A stretch of 64,000 bases of DNA from Ecdyonurus torrentis (lineage: Eukaryota; Arthropoda; Insecta; Ephemeroptera; Heptageniidae). Within the stretch, counting starts at the first letter, position 1, and each line of letters begins with the position of its first letter. A program made the translations under genes and the position numbers. The notes beneath the pieces were generated by a model. That model saw only the letters and a list, made by a program, of their open reading frames with translations. It was not told where the DNA came from and did no database searches. The DNA lies in contig OX439129.1 of the NCBI GenBank assembly GCA_949318235.1, positions 5,956,821-6,020,820 of the forward strand, written 5' to 3'. Below, one piece after another: positions 1 through 13,800 of this stretch.

Positions 1-600
1 ATCAAAGTTTATGTATGTACAAATACTTATATCATATAAAAATAGTAATCACAATGGCTGTGTGCGATCACTTGTATGAGATTTATCACTGTCATTATAC
101 TGAGAGAGAAAATAGAAATTTGCGATACATACCAAGAAAATTATAACGTCTATCATGATCATTGAAAATAATATCAACAAAAACTGGGAACTTGTACAAA
201 AGGAAAGAACTCGATGTATCTTCGTTTACGTAACACGGGATGTTATAGCGTCTTTCGTTACCACTGATTTCCTTTGTATACAAAGTACTATTTATTTTAT
301 TTTTGGTGTATCAATTCAATTGCTAAGGTATACCAACTGTATATAGATATAAATATATATAGACGTATATTAAATGTCATTAAATTTAGACATATATAAA
401 AATGACGTCAAACTTTTTATATAAAGAGAAAATAACAAAAAAAACAAAAGAAAATTCGATAATGTAGCCAGCAAAAAAGTTTTGGTTGTATAGAAATTGA
501 GCGAGCATCAATACAACACAGCATTATAAACACAGAGCTATACTTTATATTAAATATAGGTATACAACAGTGATACACAGTATAGTACAGCACGCGGTGT
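1..600. other. AT-rich non-coding sequence, no gene seen
   Basis: No open frame here has the composition of a real exon and no element with recognisable ends was found. It is probably part of the long first intron of the minus-strand B56 gene whose first coding exon lies at 21986-22130, but it could equally be intergenic. Confidence 0.5.
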
Positions 601-631
601 GTGGGATTGATATCGTCCAATTGTACGATTG

Positions 632-827
<196 letters not shown>

Positions 828-929
828 ATATGAAAACCACGAGCTGGTTTGGTTGCTCTACCCCTGCCCATACGATTGTCAGCCTGGTTGCCTGCTTTAC
901 TGTGCTACGTATACTCATAGAGCGAGAGC

Positions 930-960
<31 letters not shown>

Positions 961-1044
961 ACGGCGGATCGATCACCACCAGATGCTGTATGTGATTCAC
1001 CCATGACCTCTGGACCAATTTCACCTGCTTTCGTGTTACTTTAA

Positions 1045-2560
1045 TTTCTTACCTACCTCATATACGTACATATATATAACTAAAATGATTACATTATAAA
1101 ACGACTTAAAATTATATTTCATCATGAATGATATTATGGGTAAAACAAAAATGTAACGAGCAAACTTATTAATATTAGCACATTTTTTTTTTCATATGTT
1201 CATGCTTTTTTTGTAACAATAAATATATAAAATATAGGTCATAGGTGGTTATAATGTGAATCGTTATAATGAGATAATCCAGCTTAAATATACCTATATA
1301 GTTAAAGTCACAGCGGACGAGGTATTTGTTATGGATGTTAAAAGCTGGTTTATATATAAAAATTATTGGAAATTTAAGTTTGTTTTGTGAAGTATAATAA
1401 GGCTCCTAACAAACATTGGCTGCAAAAAAAAAAAAAAAAAAATCATTGCTTTATCTTGTTTTTTTGAACCAATAAAAGTGAGTCGCTGTCGAGCATGATT
1501 TTGTTGTTGTTGTTGTGAAGTTTCGTTTATTCTTACCAGGTTTAAATTTCTAAACGAAGAAATAACCATACACCGTTACCAAAATAAGAAGAGGTTATTA
1601 CAACCAGGTATACCCCGTTTTCTCACATACTAATCAAGTTATAGAAATATAGTTTAACACGTATTAACTTCAATGTTACATTGATCACCTGCAACATGTT
1701 GGTGTTTATCTGGGGAAATTTGTTTCAGAAAAAGGGTTGTAAAAAAAATCTGTTCTTATTTTGGCCAGGCTATATAAAATAAACTTCGTAAACAGGCAGT
1801 ACAAAACGTCATGATCAGGTGTTCAAAAACATCGAAGCTGCAGGGGGATGATTCTGTAATTTTTTTGCTTTGTTGTTAACAAAGAAATTTGCATTAGAAA
1901 TCGAACAATTTGGTTGGTTATGAATTTACAGAATTAGCCCCCGGGTTTATTGTTTGTGTGTATAGATTACAAAGGACGAACTATAGCAAAAGAAAAATTG
2001 AAAAATAAAATGTGTATACAGTACATTGGAAACTATTGCAATAAAAATGAAGTATTGACGACACATGAAACATTTCACATACATTTGGGCAATTATCCAA
2101 AATACTTCAATTTGTAGTTTTCGATATTTTGATTGAAGCTGAACGAGAAGTTTTTGCTGGCAAACGTTGTGCCCACGTTAGGAGCGAATACTACACACTA
2201 CCACAATATGTGTACGCACGCACTACGCACACATGCTGACTCAGGGATGTATAGAGTAAACGCACTGGCTTGAATAACATTAATGTTTTCACAAAACGTA
2301 CATCATATAAAAGAAAAGCCAAAGAATAAAATAACATTTTTATATGAAAAACTACGGGAAAAAGAAAGTTTTTTTTTTTTTTTTTTTTTATAGATCAAAG
2401 GGCTGACGGAAAGCGAAACAGAAGTAACTCACTGAATTGTAAAGATAAAATATACTGTAGTGGACAGCTTGAAATAATGTTCAAGTGAGAATATTCTTCA
2501 ACTACGAATGTTAAGAGATAGATAGACCGTAAGAAGCAGGAAATACGTACATGACATGAG
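1045..2560. other. Non-coding sequence with homopolymer runs
   Basis: Contains a poly-A run near 1424-1442, a short (GTT)n near 1502-1517 and a poly-T run near 2369-2389. No exon, RNA gene or mobile element could be supported. Confidence 0.5.
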
Positions 2561-2567
2561 GAAGACG

Positions 2568-2579
2568 AGAGAGAGAGAG

Positions 2580-2614
<35 letters not shown>
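2568..2614. repeat. (GA)n/(GT)n microsatellite
   Basis: GA repeats interrupted by a short GTGTGTG stretch, lying directly beside the foldback element at 2625-2920. Confidence 0.9.
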
Positions 2615-2618
<4 letters not shown>

Positions 2619-2624
2619 TGGTCA

Positions 2625-2920
2625 TTTTATTTCACATTCTAAATAAGATATTGTCCTGAATCAATAGATTTGCGCAATTTTTAATTTTAGAGTTCATTGA
2701 CTATTTTTAGTTAATTTTCGAACGTCGTGAAATGACGTCACAGGCGGCACTCACGCATAAGTTGCCACCAGTGACGTCATTTTTCAATTTTCAAAACTTA
2801 ATTAAAAATACTTAATGAACTCAAAAGTGGAAATTTCACATATTATATACAGCGATTCAGGACAATATCCTTTATTAGAATATGAAATAAAATTATTCAA
2901 TTAAAATTTTTAAAGTCCTC
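2625..2920. mobile_element. Foldback/MITE-like element, family C copy 1
   Basis: The left part (ATTGTCCTGAATC..., GAGTTCATTGA...) recurs in inverted order on the right (TTAATGAACTC..., GATTCAGGACAAT), and TGACGTCA lies near the centre on both sides. A diverged second copy is at 30598-30930. No coding capacity; class unknown. Confidence 0.65.
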
Positions 2921-2999
2921 CTCATTATAGCGAGGACTTAGCAAGTTTGAGCAAATATATTACGTTAAGTGAACGCTTCTTTAAATAACACGAAACAAT

Positions 3000-3800
3000 A
3001 AGGATAATGTTAAAACGTATATTCTTATATATATGATAATTCTAAAAGCCTCAATCTGACAATGTGGTTATAAACATTTTAACTATCTTACAAAAAAAAC
3101 TAAATAAATTATACAGAAATGTTATACGAATTTCTGAACATTTGAAAATTTGCATTTTTAGCTCCCCCGTTTTTACGTCATATTTTGAATGTTACGTTTA
3201 AAACTTAAACCCAGCATCGATTTGTAAACAAACATAGGTAAAGTAGAAGTAAAAAACTGGACAACATTTTGATAATAAACTATGTACCTGTACTGCAGCA
3301 CAGTTTATATATAAATATAATTTGCACACAAGTAAATAAATACAAATAATAAAAAGGATAATATATATAAATAAGAGCGTATTTTTTATCGACAATCGAT
3401 AAGTGTTAATACGTGAATATGTTTATATCGTAATAAGCTTTAGGGTAAAAATATAAAAATAATAAATAAGCGCCACTTACATTAGAGGCATATTTATTTT
3501 ATTACACACATTACCGCAATGCACCATTATAATACAGTTATTTCATAACCATCAAATTAACACCCTCTATATGTGCACAATTATTAGTGAAGACAATAAA
3601 ATCGTAATATTTTTAGAAGTCAACATGCTTATTATTGGTATGACTATGATTGATGTAAAAATTAGTTTTATTTTCTGCTTTCTTTCCGTTAATAAAGAAA
3701 GTAATACAATCTCGTGGCTTTACATTGCGATACATGCAAGAGCTACTGGTAAGCCTGATGGGATTAGCATGAAGTCTTCATCATATATGTCAACACATAC
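3000..3800. other. AT-rich non-coding sequence
   Basis: Only short chance open frames of low complexity. No conserved protein wording was seen on either strand. Confidence 0.5.
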
Positions 3801-3807
3801 TACAAGT

Positions 3808-4000
3808 AAGGTTGGCTTGTATCTCAAAATCTAAAAAGAAAACTTCCAAACTTGATGATGACATTTGGAAGTTAACAGTAACAGCTATCTATGCTGATTA
3901 TTATTATTATTTTTTTAACTCGTGACCATCAGATAAGAGAAAAAATAATTAATGAAATTAACATGAGCCAGTATGGCCTCCAAGCGCAATAAATAGGATG
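3808..4000. repeat. Interspersed repeat family L, copy 1
   Basis: Sequence beginning GGCTTGTATCTCAAAAT and continuing through CGTGACCATCAGATAA to ATTAACATG recurs at 9063-9330. This copy lacks the small hAT-like insertion found in the other, so it serves as an approximate empty site. Confidence 0.7.
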
Positions 4001-5400
4001 TCATGTGGATACGCAAATACATATTTTGAGACTAAAATATGATCTACGTCACAATTCTGGTGTCGTAAATAGCAGCTATATTCTCTCGTGCATACATAAT
4101 GCAACTAAAAGTCATACTCGAGACTGTAAAACTGCTTCAACTTATTAGTTACAATACTTGGTCGATATATCGAACCATTGATTGAACGAACATGCACGTC
4201 TATACAGAGAAACAAAAGATATAACTTTGTGTCGTCTGCTCCGCGCCAGCTTATGTGCTAATGAGGCACCGACTGTATATACTAATGACTTAACTTAATT
4301 GCGACCTTTAATTAAAAACCAGATATATATAATTTCAATCAATGCTGTCTCGTACTTAATGTTTTATATAGTAACGAATTATTTTTGAGTCGTTACTGAA
4401 ATAAAATTGTTGTTATAAATATGAGTTTGGTTTATATACCAAGGGGAACTATATTCTATTTTACCATGATGGTTATGAAATTTTAGTTTAAGATTGTCGA
4501 CGCTGTTTCGCGCGGCTATAGAATATTGGGACCTCTTACTATTGGCATGCATGGGGCCGAGGCCCCTGGGATCGGGCCTCGATGGGGCTCACCGGTGCAC
4601 AAAAGCCAGTAATGAGCAGCGCGGGATAAAGACAATAGGATAATTTGCATTTCGGGACCTTTTTTTTATATACAGTATATTATTTTTTTTTTAACGTTTT
4701 TGAAGAATCTTATGGTGGGAGACCCATTTGTTGGCATGCTAATAGCTTTTTAATTTGAATGTAAAAGATCGGTTCCCAATTATTGTGAAATATTTAGTTG
4801 AGACTTGCATTTCATTGAGTCCAATCCGGCTATCCAATATCATAGTTTCAAGTCTTTAGCTTTATTGATTGAGCAGACAATGATCTTTTTATTTATTTTT
4901 TATTATTATTATTAATATATAATATATATTTTTTTACAAATTTGGCAACAACTGTCATATGGAGCCTGTCAACAACTGGCTGTGAATCATACTGCACAGA
5001 GCTAGCTGCACCAAGTGAAGGATTCTACACACTTTTACGCAACTAGTATCACCTATATTATGTTTCATCGCTGGGGCAACACACATAAAAGAAGAAAAAG
5101 CAGAAGAAGAAAAAAATATAATATTATAAGTTTTATTTGACAAGACCAATGCTTGTTGTAACTTTGATTGTTACAATGAACTGCCTCTGGGTCAATAAAG
5201 ATTCTAATTCTTAAAAGTATACAGTAGTTTCACAAATTATTCTACATTTTTATGTATTTTGTGATCCAATGTAGCGACTGAATAGCTTCCAAATTTAAGT
5301 ACAATAACTGAACTGTACGAAAACAAAGTAGATAAAAAGTTTATCACATCCAAAGTTACATGTTGTACACACATGCAGATACAAACACTTTTGTATACGG
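4000..5400. other. Non-coding sequence with a GC-rich patch
   Basis: A short GC-rich, partly palindromic patch at about 4545-4620 stands out in AT-rich surroundings and may be a transposon relic. Otherwise no supported feature; a poly-T run follows near 5416-5446. Confidence 0.4.
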
Positions 5401-5412
5401 TACATTAGTACA

Positions 5413-5451
<39 letters not shown>

Positions 5452-5656
5452 CCACTTGAAGGTAAGCGTATGGATTTTAAATAGCTCATTACTAAGTCAA
5501 TATAAAAACATTTAATAAAAAATAAACAATAATAACAAATATTAAGAGGTCAATGGCACTAAAATAATAGAAATTTAATATTAAAAACACTTTTAATTGT
5601 TTTGAAGTTCTATATTATTATAAATTTGTGTATATATGTGACACGGTCAGTGTCAG

Positions 5657-6120
5657 TACAATGAGGAAGGTGAATTTTTTTAACCCCCACTTTTTATGAC
5701 ATTTTTGAAAAGAGCGTTGCAAATTTTTGAGGCGCTATTTTTTCTTAGAACGATTGGAGCATGGGAAGTATTTTTAATTAATTTTTGAAAATTGACCTAA
5801 AAAGCCTGTGACGTCATCAATCGGGCATTTATTTCCGAAAGTATTTACCGTAGAAGGTTCAGTAGCCAGTTTTTTGGAATCCTGAGAACGAGCTGATTTC
5901 ATTAAACTGGTTACTGAACCTCGAACGATTAGTATTTGCCGAAAAAGAAGTGGACTGATGACGTCACAGGCTTTTTAGGTCGATTTTCAAAAATTAATTA
6001 AAAATACTTCGCATGCTCCAATCGCTCTAAGAAAAAATACCGCCTCAAAAATTTTTAAAGCTCTTTCCAAAAATATCATAAACTCAACAAAAAAATTTCA
6101 ATTCACCTTCCTCATTGTAA
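5657..6120. mobile_element. Long inverted-repeat MITE, family D (about 460 bp)
   Basis: Ends are TACAATGAGGAAGGTGAATT and its inverted complement AATTCACCTTCCTCATTGTA. Arms of about 200 bp match in inverted order (for example GGAGCATG.GAAGTATTTTTAATTAA against TTAATTAAAAATACTTCGCATGCTCC). The unpaired centre is about 50 bp. The flanking TA fits a Tc1/mariner-type target, which is inference. Non-coding. Confidence 0.85.
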
Positions 6121-6493
6121 TGTGGATACAATTTATTTTTCATTGTAGCGCAAAGAAAAAGAGTGAACCACTTTTTTATTCTTATTCCTTCTTTTTCTTT
6201 TCTTTTCCTTTTCTTTCTTTTTTTTTTTTTTTTTATAAGTATAGATTATACTTTCTTTTTTCTTTTTTAATTTTTTTATTTTTAAGTATAGATTATATTA
6301 TGTGACATTGCATTTTGTTATCAATAGATATACCGGTACGTATATATTTCATTGGAATCCATCATTTCTGTAAATACATTTGATTTTCTTGTTAAAAAGA
6401 CAGTTTGTTTAGTTATATAATGTATACTGTATTATGTAGTTTGTCGTGTAAATATATAATTTTATTTGTGAAGCAGCTACAGAATAGTGACTT

Positions 6494-6496
<3 letters not shown>

Positions 6497-6575
<79 letters not shown>
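6497..6575. repeat. (TA)n microsatellite
   Basis: Uninterrupted TA dinucleotide run of about 80 bp. Confidence 0.97.
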
Positions 6576-6578
<3 letters not shown>

Positions 6579-6765
6579 ATTGATTTTTATATTGGTTCAC
6601 ATTGTAAATACCTTGCCTGCTTTTACAGCAATTGATTGATTGATTTTTTTTCTTCTTCTTGTGTTTTTTTGAGGGTTGAATTGCATCGCAATCCTTGACA
6701 TGACTAAAACTTTATGGTAACTTGAGTTCTGTATACGTAGAATCACGTCAGGCTGTGGTTCACAC

Positions 6766-6768
<3 letters not shown>

Positions 6769-6807
<39 letters not shown>

Positions 6808-6887
6808 ACGCAGGCACAAATAAAAGAAAGAAAAAAAAAAGAAGGAAAAAGAAAAAAAAAAAGAAAAAAAAAAGAAAAAGAAAAAAA
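6769..6887. repeat. (CT)n followed by purine-rich A/G tract
   Basis: About 37 bp of CT repeat, a short spacer, then an A-rich tract with scattered G to about 6887. Confidence 0.9.
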
Positions 6888-7082
6888 CGAGCGACCAGCA
6901 CATCACGTGCTCTCCAACAGACGATCAATTTCCTTTCATTTTAATTGCGTGCACACATCACTTATATACAGAGACTATATCTTATACAAAAGTATCTTCA
7001 CTAATATAGAAGAATCGATAATAAATTGATAACATTTATTTCTATAAAAAATACTTAATTAATAATTTTTTATATTTATTTC

Positions 7083-7381
7083 ATAGGGTGGTTACATTCA
7101 TATAAAAGTCGGCGCCATATGTAAGCACTAAAGAACATGGGCCAGTATGGAAATATGCCACATTTTGCCAGTTTAAAAATACTTTGCAATATGTGTAAGG
7201 GCATTGATGTGGGCGTTGAATTAGGTTTTAAAGTTGGTGAGAAAATAATAATAAAATATTTCCCAAATAAAATAGTCAAAAACCACGTTTATCCTATATG
7301 CTGAGCAATGTTATTCATTGCTCCAGTATTGCGTCGAAGCGCAGTCAGTATATTATGACGTATTGCGCATACACCCTATAT
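7083..7381. mobile_element. MITE family A, copy 1
   Basis: Bounded by ATAGGGTGG on the left and CACCCTAT on the right. Internal landmarks shared with the other copies are a GGCGCCAT/GTCGACGCCAT block, CATTTTGCCAGTTTAAAAAT, and GCTGAGCAATGTTATT near the right end. Non-coding, about 300 bp; six further copies lie in this window. Confidence 0.85.
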
Positions 7382-7866
7382 AAATATATAATTATGATTA
7401 CATGGAGAAAAAATTATAGTTTCAACTTTAACAATTTTGACACAATTTACAGTTTTCCCTATTGCAGCTTAAGTTATATTGGACGCACTCACAAAGATGG
7501 GTGCAGTAAAAATTGTCTACAGTAATACAAGTGCATCGTAATGCAATGTAAAGTGTGAGAAACATGTAGTAAAAAAAATAAAGTTGAGTAAGGGAGATGG
7601 AGAGATATATAAATCCTATATGCGAGCCACATAAGACATAGCAACAGCAGCAGCAGCTTGAATGTATCTCTTTATCTGTCTTACTTACACCGGAACTACG
7701 TGCATATATTTCATCACTGGTCTATGCATCACGTACTGCACTGCAGCATATGATTTACATCGCACGTCTATACCTCTGTTATTTACTGCAATAATAGTCG
7801 TTCATTTAGAAAATATACATACATAGTACAGTACATACCATGACTAAACTTACATAACTATAGTTA

Positions 7867-7908
7867 TTAAGATACAGAATTACTTTATAAAGTAATTCTG
7901 TATCTTAA
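7867..7908. repeat. Perfect 42-bp palindrome
   Basis: TTAAGATACAGAATTACTTT is followed after a central AT by its exact inverted complement, with no spacer and no mismatch. Confidence 0.95.
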
Positions 7909-8081
7909 TAGATGAAATAAAGGAAGTCAACAAACTCTTCAGCAAATCATTTATATTTCTTTTTATCGTCCACGAGTATTTTAAAAATGATAAAGTAAAC
8001 ATTTATCGTATACTTTACTACGAAGTATCGGAATTGTTAACACAAAAAATTAGCAAAGTCACTCGCGGAAAAAAATGTGTT

Positions 8082-8083
<2 letters not shown>

Positions 8084-8122
<39 letters not shown>
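8084..8122. repeat. Poly-T tract
   Basis: About 39 consecutive T. Confidence 0.95.
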
Positions 8123-8126
<4 letters not shown>

Positions 8127-8709
8127 GTGACAGTGCTAATATTTGTTGCCAATTCTGATACGTAACTAATTAGGTTTTCATGTACGATAGTTGTCGTGAT
8201 CATACTTTACTCGTTTATGTATTATTAAAATACAAAAACAATTACCTTCAATTTCAATATTATTAAAGTTGGATTAAAAAAAAGAAGAGGTATTACTTTG
8301 CAATGTCACTGCAATACAACAAAAAATGGACAATATTATAGAGATAAGATGTAATATGTTAAAAGTAAATACGAGAATGTTCTATTCTATATGGTATAGC
8401 AAGCCGTCACAATGTAATGGTGTTACACTCCCAAAGAAAGAGAGTAGTTAGGTACAGTACTTGGCTATTTAAGTATATAAGGTTGGTCGATAAATGTTGC
8501 AAGTTTGATGAGCAGAGTGGAGACAAAACGTTGCTTGCTCAGTAGGGTAGGGATACCACAACACAGTCGAGAACACATAAATATTGCCATGCCATGCCAT
8601 GCATACAGACAATTAAACTATACCTATACTGATTTAATTGCTTTAACCAAAGCGAAGTTATACTGTAAATATAATACATCAGATTGGGCCATCCTGACAT
8701 ATTTAATAT

Positions 8710-9050
8710 CTTAAAGCGACTCTCCAGATCAGACAACATGCCCTTTTATTTCATTAAACACTTAATGGGATTCCTAAAAATACAATTATTTTGTCCAAGA
8801 ACCCAATCATGACGCCTTAAACTTATTAGAAAATTTTCAACTTATGCAACCCGCAACAGTTTTTCTATTTAAACATCACTATACTCATGACGTCAGCAAT
8901 TATGTGTTTTTGCCTACTTTACAACTTTTCAAGCTCTTTTGCAGAGTTACATTTGGGTAATAATAAAATTCGATAATGTTACTGAGTGTCCGATTTTGTA
9001 TTAATTGAAATAAAAGCCCATGTTGTTAAGCCTGGAGAGTAGCTTTAAGG
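8710..9050. mobile_element. Foldback element with CTTAAAG ends
   Basis: Left end CTTAAAGCGACTCTCCAG matches in inverted order the right end CTGGAGAGTAGCTTTAAG, and internal AACATG...CATGTT also pairs. A longer element with similar ends is at 36010-36380. Non-coding. Confidence 0.75.
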
Positions 9051-9062
9051 GTTGTGTTCAGA

Positions 9063-9330
9063 TGGCTTGTATCTCAAAATTTAAAAAGAAAACTTCGAAA
9101 CTGTATAATGCCATTTAAAAGTTAATAGCAGGGACCGGAACCGGTTCTCAAGAACCGCTTTTAAGAACCTCTTGTTCAGGAACCGCGGTTCTTAAGAACA
9201 GCAAAAATTGGCAGCGGTTCCGGTCCCTGGTTAATAATAACAGCTATACCTATGATAAAAATTTCAGAACCCGTGACCATCAGATAACATAGAAAATCAT
9301 TATTGAAATTAACATGGGCTTTTATGGGAC
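9063..9330. repeat. Interspersed repeat family L, copy 2, split by a hAT-like insertion
   Basis: Same sequence as 3808-4000 but interrupted at 9129-9229 by a small terminal-inverted-repeat element. Confidence 0.7.
9129..9229. mobile_element. Non-autonomous hAT-like MITE (101 bp)
   Basis: Terminal repeats CAGGGACCGGAACCG and CGGTTCCGGTCCCTG are exact inverted complements. Flanks GTTAATAG (9121-9128) and GTTAATAA (9230-9237) agree at 7 of 8 bases. An 8-bp duplication with CAGGG tips is characteristic of the hAT superfamily. Confidence 0.85.
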
Positions 9331-9770
9331 TGAAACTTTAAAAAAACACAATTCAAAATCTATCATGGTGACCCCCAAATTTTTCTTGCATTTTTAAAGA
9401 TATCTTATCCTCCTAATGTATCACTGTGCAAAATTTCAGATTTTTGTTTCTTCAAAACTTTTTAGTCAAATCCTGAAGTAACTGATTTCCCGCCTTAAGG
9501 GAAATTCAATAATATTTTTTTATCCATAGTAATGAAGTTTGTTTTATTATTCTTTACTACAGAATAGATCCAGAAACAACAATTAACAGAGTTGAAGTCA
9601 CTTTTTTGTTATTTCTTCACATTTTCTATAAATATATCTAGGTGACCCTGAGTAAGTACCCAAAATATTTGCACAAGGAGATGATTTTGGCGGGAAATAT
9701 GGCACTTTTTTGAATTGTAAAAGAACATCAAAGTAGTACAGGTAGTAATAAAGAAACCAGTTGCCATATT

Positions 9771-9895
9771 TTATGGCCAAAAGTTTCCGAACGATTTGCA
9801 TTGCATAGGCAACCCGCAACCACCCTATGTAATCTTTATGAGAAAACGCAGCGGCCGCCGCTGCCCCGTTCGGGAACTTTTGTCCAGAGCTGTAC
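9771..9895. mobile_element. Tc1-like MITE, family H copy 1 (degenerate)
   Basis: Contains GGCCAAAAGTTTCCGAACG on the left and TTTTGTCCAGAGCTGTA on the right, with AAACGCAGCGGCCGC inside. Same family as 46774-46889 and 63293-63416. The left tip is eroded. Confidence 0.7.
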
Positions 9896-10502
9896 TTGTT
9901 ATGGATTTATGTTTCTATAAATGGATAAATTATGGCCATCTTAAGAAATAAGTAACATTAAATTCTGAAGTTTTTATTTTTTTTTTATTATTTTTTTTTA
10001 TCAATTTGTTTAATTCAGTATGTACCGGAAAGTCACAAAGATTCACTTAATTTACTTGCAATTTCTACAATTAAAATTTAACTGACAATTATAACGTATA
10101 TGAGTAGGGTAGTTTTGATACACTTTTTGCGATAGAACCTTTTTGTTGAAACCAACTTTCAGCTAGCTAGCTTACAAACTATGATATGAATGTCAAGTAG
10201 GAAAAAGAAGAAAAGAGAGAAAAATCAGAGATGTAATATTACCAGACACCTTTTAGCGATTCTATTTTTAGAATCCTCTCTATGCCCTGGGTATATCTAA
10301 ATTTCTAGGGTGTACTTTTGTTACCTAAACTTTATATCAGCTCTACAACTTGAGGCAATATTAAAAATTAGGGACTATAACTTACAAGAATCTTGCCCTC
10401 AAAAAAAAATCATCCCTTAGGAATAAATTGTTAACAGCAAATGTGGTTAAATATCTTGTTCTTTAGAAGAAGTAGAAAAAAAAAGAGAAAAAAAGAAAAG
10501 AA

Positions 10503-10623
<121 letters not shown>

Positions 10624-10639
10624 TATACTAAAAGGGGGT

Positions 10640-11493
10640 GCTGTAGTTCCCAAAGTCGATCAATAACCCGGGTATACTCCGTGAGTACGTAATATAAGGG
10701 GGTATCTCCACAACCGAACTTGTACGATGATACACGAACCAATGTCAAGTTCATATCCTTCCTTACTTAGTGTCTCGTGCTCGTTCTGTGCTCTTCGCCT
10801 CGCCTCGTGGAGTGAGTGTCACATTTTCCAATCACGTCTGCTAAGGGTGGCTCTCCTACCCTACCGTACTATCATCGTGATACCTAACATATTTTAATTA
10901 TTATATTCATATTATAATGCAGGGGAGGGGGTACAACTACTCATTTCTCTATCACGCTTCAATTATCGAAGATCTTTATCTTCACCATTTTTGAAAAAGT
11001 GACGACATTAAAAAAAAAAAAATTGATTTAAAGATTAATGAATAAATACGTTAATTGAAAATAACTTCCAAACCTATATTTATATTAACCATACTTTTCA
11101 TAGGTTTAAATGCATCAAGCAGCGATATCTGACATTTTCCCCCATTATTAACCACACGATTGTGATAATAAATACTGTAACTCAAAAACGCAAGCTTAGA
11201 TTTCAATGTTATTTTTATAAGAAAAAATAACGCTGGATTTAAAAAAGTTAAAATAAATTTTTCAACTTGCTACTATTTAATGAAAATAATATGACATTTT
11301 GTAAATTCAGATCAATGGACCATTTGCAATAAAGGATTTTTTAATTGGTGTAATGTACATATTTACGCTAACGATTTTTCCATAAGGAATGCATCCTTAA
11401 GAATGCTTAATTTATTTTAAATAGTTCGTTCGATGCAAGTGCTACATTTTGAAAAAAAATTGAATTCAATTGAATTCAATTAAATTCTCACTT

Positions 11494-11525
<32 letters not shown>

Positions 11526-12900
11526 CAGAAGTATAATTTAGACTTTTGTCGATCGCAATTTAGAATCACAGAGAGACTATAGTGATGACTGATGATACAC
11601 TCGCATAGATGTCTAAATTATTATTTACTATATTTGCAAGGATTTGCATACTGTATATATTATATCAAATTATAGGACGAATTGTTACGATAGATAGATA
11701 TGCAAATGCAGACACTTCTCATTCACTCACAACTCGACATGACAATATTTTAGTTGCATCATATTTAATAACACCATGCTGGTATAATATAACTTAATTA
11801 TGATGCAAATACTTTTTACACATGGTTTGCATACTAAAACTAATTTTATCTTATAATAAAATAAATCTAGTTACAGTAAATATAAAATTAAATTTGTACT
11901 CGACATGCTGGCTGCAGGTAACGTAACTCAATTATTCTACTAAATCATAAAATATGAGATGCACAATAAAATGCAAGAGGTCAATAATTTGATTTGAGAA
12001 GCTTCAAATTAGGTTGGTCTGCGCTTGGTACTCGATACTTACTGTATACTTGGTCTCACGTCACTGCTTATTGAACATGGACCAGGGTGACCTATTTTAA
12101 CCCTCAATCAATTATCTCTTGTAGACCATTTGGAATATTGCCCATTTGTGACACTCAAATAATGAGAAAAGTGATTCAAAAGACGTGGAATGAAATTTAA
12201 ACGTCTTTTTTTTTTCTTTTTTTTTTTTGTGTGAAGGACTCTCCGTCAAATATCACAGCTATGTAAAAATGAAGAGAATAAATTAAGGCGGTGGGGGACC
12301 GACTTGGACCGGAAATCACTAAAAGAAGAACTATATTTTCCTAATAATTTTTTGTATATGATTTAATTCCAATAAAACAAACACTATAATTTTCAAATTA
12401 AATCAAGTAGATTTAAAATATCTTTTTTTATACCAAAAACATTTTTAATGATATTTTTAATTGTAAAAAAGTTTGTAATTTGACTAAAATTTCCCGCTCA
12501 AATTTAAATTTCCACATTTACATGTTATCTTTAAAGTGTAATAACTTAAATATTTGATCGTGTTTTCAAATGTTTGACATAACTAAATTTTTAAGTAATA
12601 TTTCTTCTTTACTTTGTGTTATTATTATTATTCGCAACCGTCCTAGTTTGCGAGATATCAGTCGGTCACCTACCTCCTTAAGGTTCAAGTTGTTTTAAAA
12701 AGTAAACTAATAATAACGACAGCTCTATGGACTCACATACATGCCCATACACGGTTAAATTTCATCTGACAAAATTAATATTTTCTCGTATACATAGTTA
12801 GCTCTGTTGAGGTTTACTAGTAAACAAAGAATAACTTAATTAATTTATGCTGCATTTATGTCATTATAGCATAAACACTGCTAAATTAAAACAACATATT
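10640..12900. other. Non-coding sequence
   Basis: AT-rich, with a poly-T run at about 11500-11525 and a T-rich tract near 12206-12229. No exon, RNA gene or bounded element recognised. Confidence 0.45.
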
Positions 12901-13018
12901 TATGCTAATATTATGAAACGTAGCAGAGGTTTTTCTGTATTGAACAAATTTTTCTCAATTTGAGCTATCATAATTATTATCTTATTTTTTTCCGTGAATA
13001 AAAAACAGGTCTCAACTT

Positions 13019-13326
13019 TATAGGGTGGGTGTATGCGCATGACGTCATATTTATTGCGCTTGAACGCCATAATGTAGTAATGAATAACATTATACTCAGC
13101 ATAGAACAAACTTTGTTTATATATGGCTATTTGCTTTGGGAAATCAGTTAATTTTTTATTATTATTATTTTTCTCATATACTTGAGATACTAATTCAACC
13201 TATTAACAGCATCAATGCTCTATAAAAAATATTGCTTGTAATATTTTTAAACTGGCAAAAAGAGTTATTTTCCTATGCAGAGAGTGACGTCGACTTTAAC
13301 ATGAATGCATAGATAGACCCAATATA
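13019..13326. mobile_element. MITE family A, copy 2
   Basis: Left end ATAGGGTGGGTGTATGCGCATGACGTCA, orientation opposite to copy 1. It contains AAACTGGCAAAA and GTCGACTTTAACATGAATGCAT near the right end, which is degenerate. Confidence 0.8.
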
Positions 13327-13619
13327 AGGTAATGGTCAGATCAACCCTTTCTTTATTCAGTCCGCTCCCTCGATCTTCTCTTCAAAGACTTAATTATTTC
13401 AATAACACACCATGACCCCGCGGGGCAAATAGACACGGACGGTGTTATATAAACAAGTAAGATCGTGTCATAACAAAATCAATACTTAATTCTTACATCA
13501 TTAATTTCTCACTAAGCCTCACATAATTTTTAATTAAAACTTATGCGAGTTCTCACGCTTGTGTAAGCAGACGATATTATTGCGTGCACATCATGTGCGG
13601 GGGGAAAATACGTAATAAT

Positions 13620-13800
13620 TATGCTAACTCATTTTCAGCACAATATGTTCAATAAAACATGACCTATGCTATATTGCATAATAATTATGTTAAAAGCACG
13701 TACATACTATGTTGTATACAGCATAATTATTTATATTGTGTTTTAATTTAGCATTATTTATGCTATATTGACATAAATTCAGCATAAATTACGGATTTTA
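13620..13800. repeat. Degenerate relatives of the 34-bp satellite
   Basis: Repeated AATTATGCTA, TATGCTATATT and AGCATAATTATT motifs resemble the monomer of the array at 14285-15690 but are diverged and irregularly spaced. Similar scattered motifs occur at 12845-12910 and 17705-17840. Confidence 0.5.
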
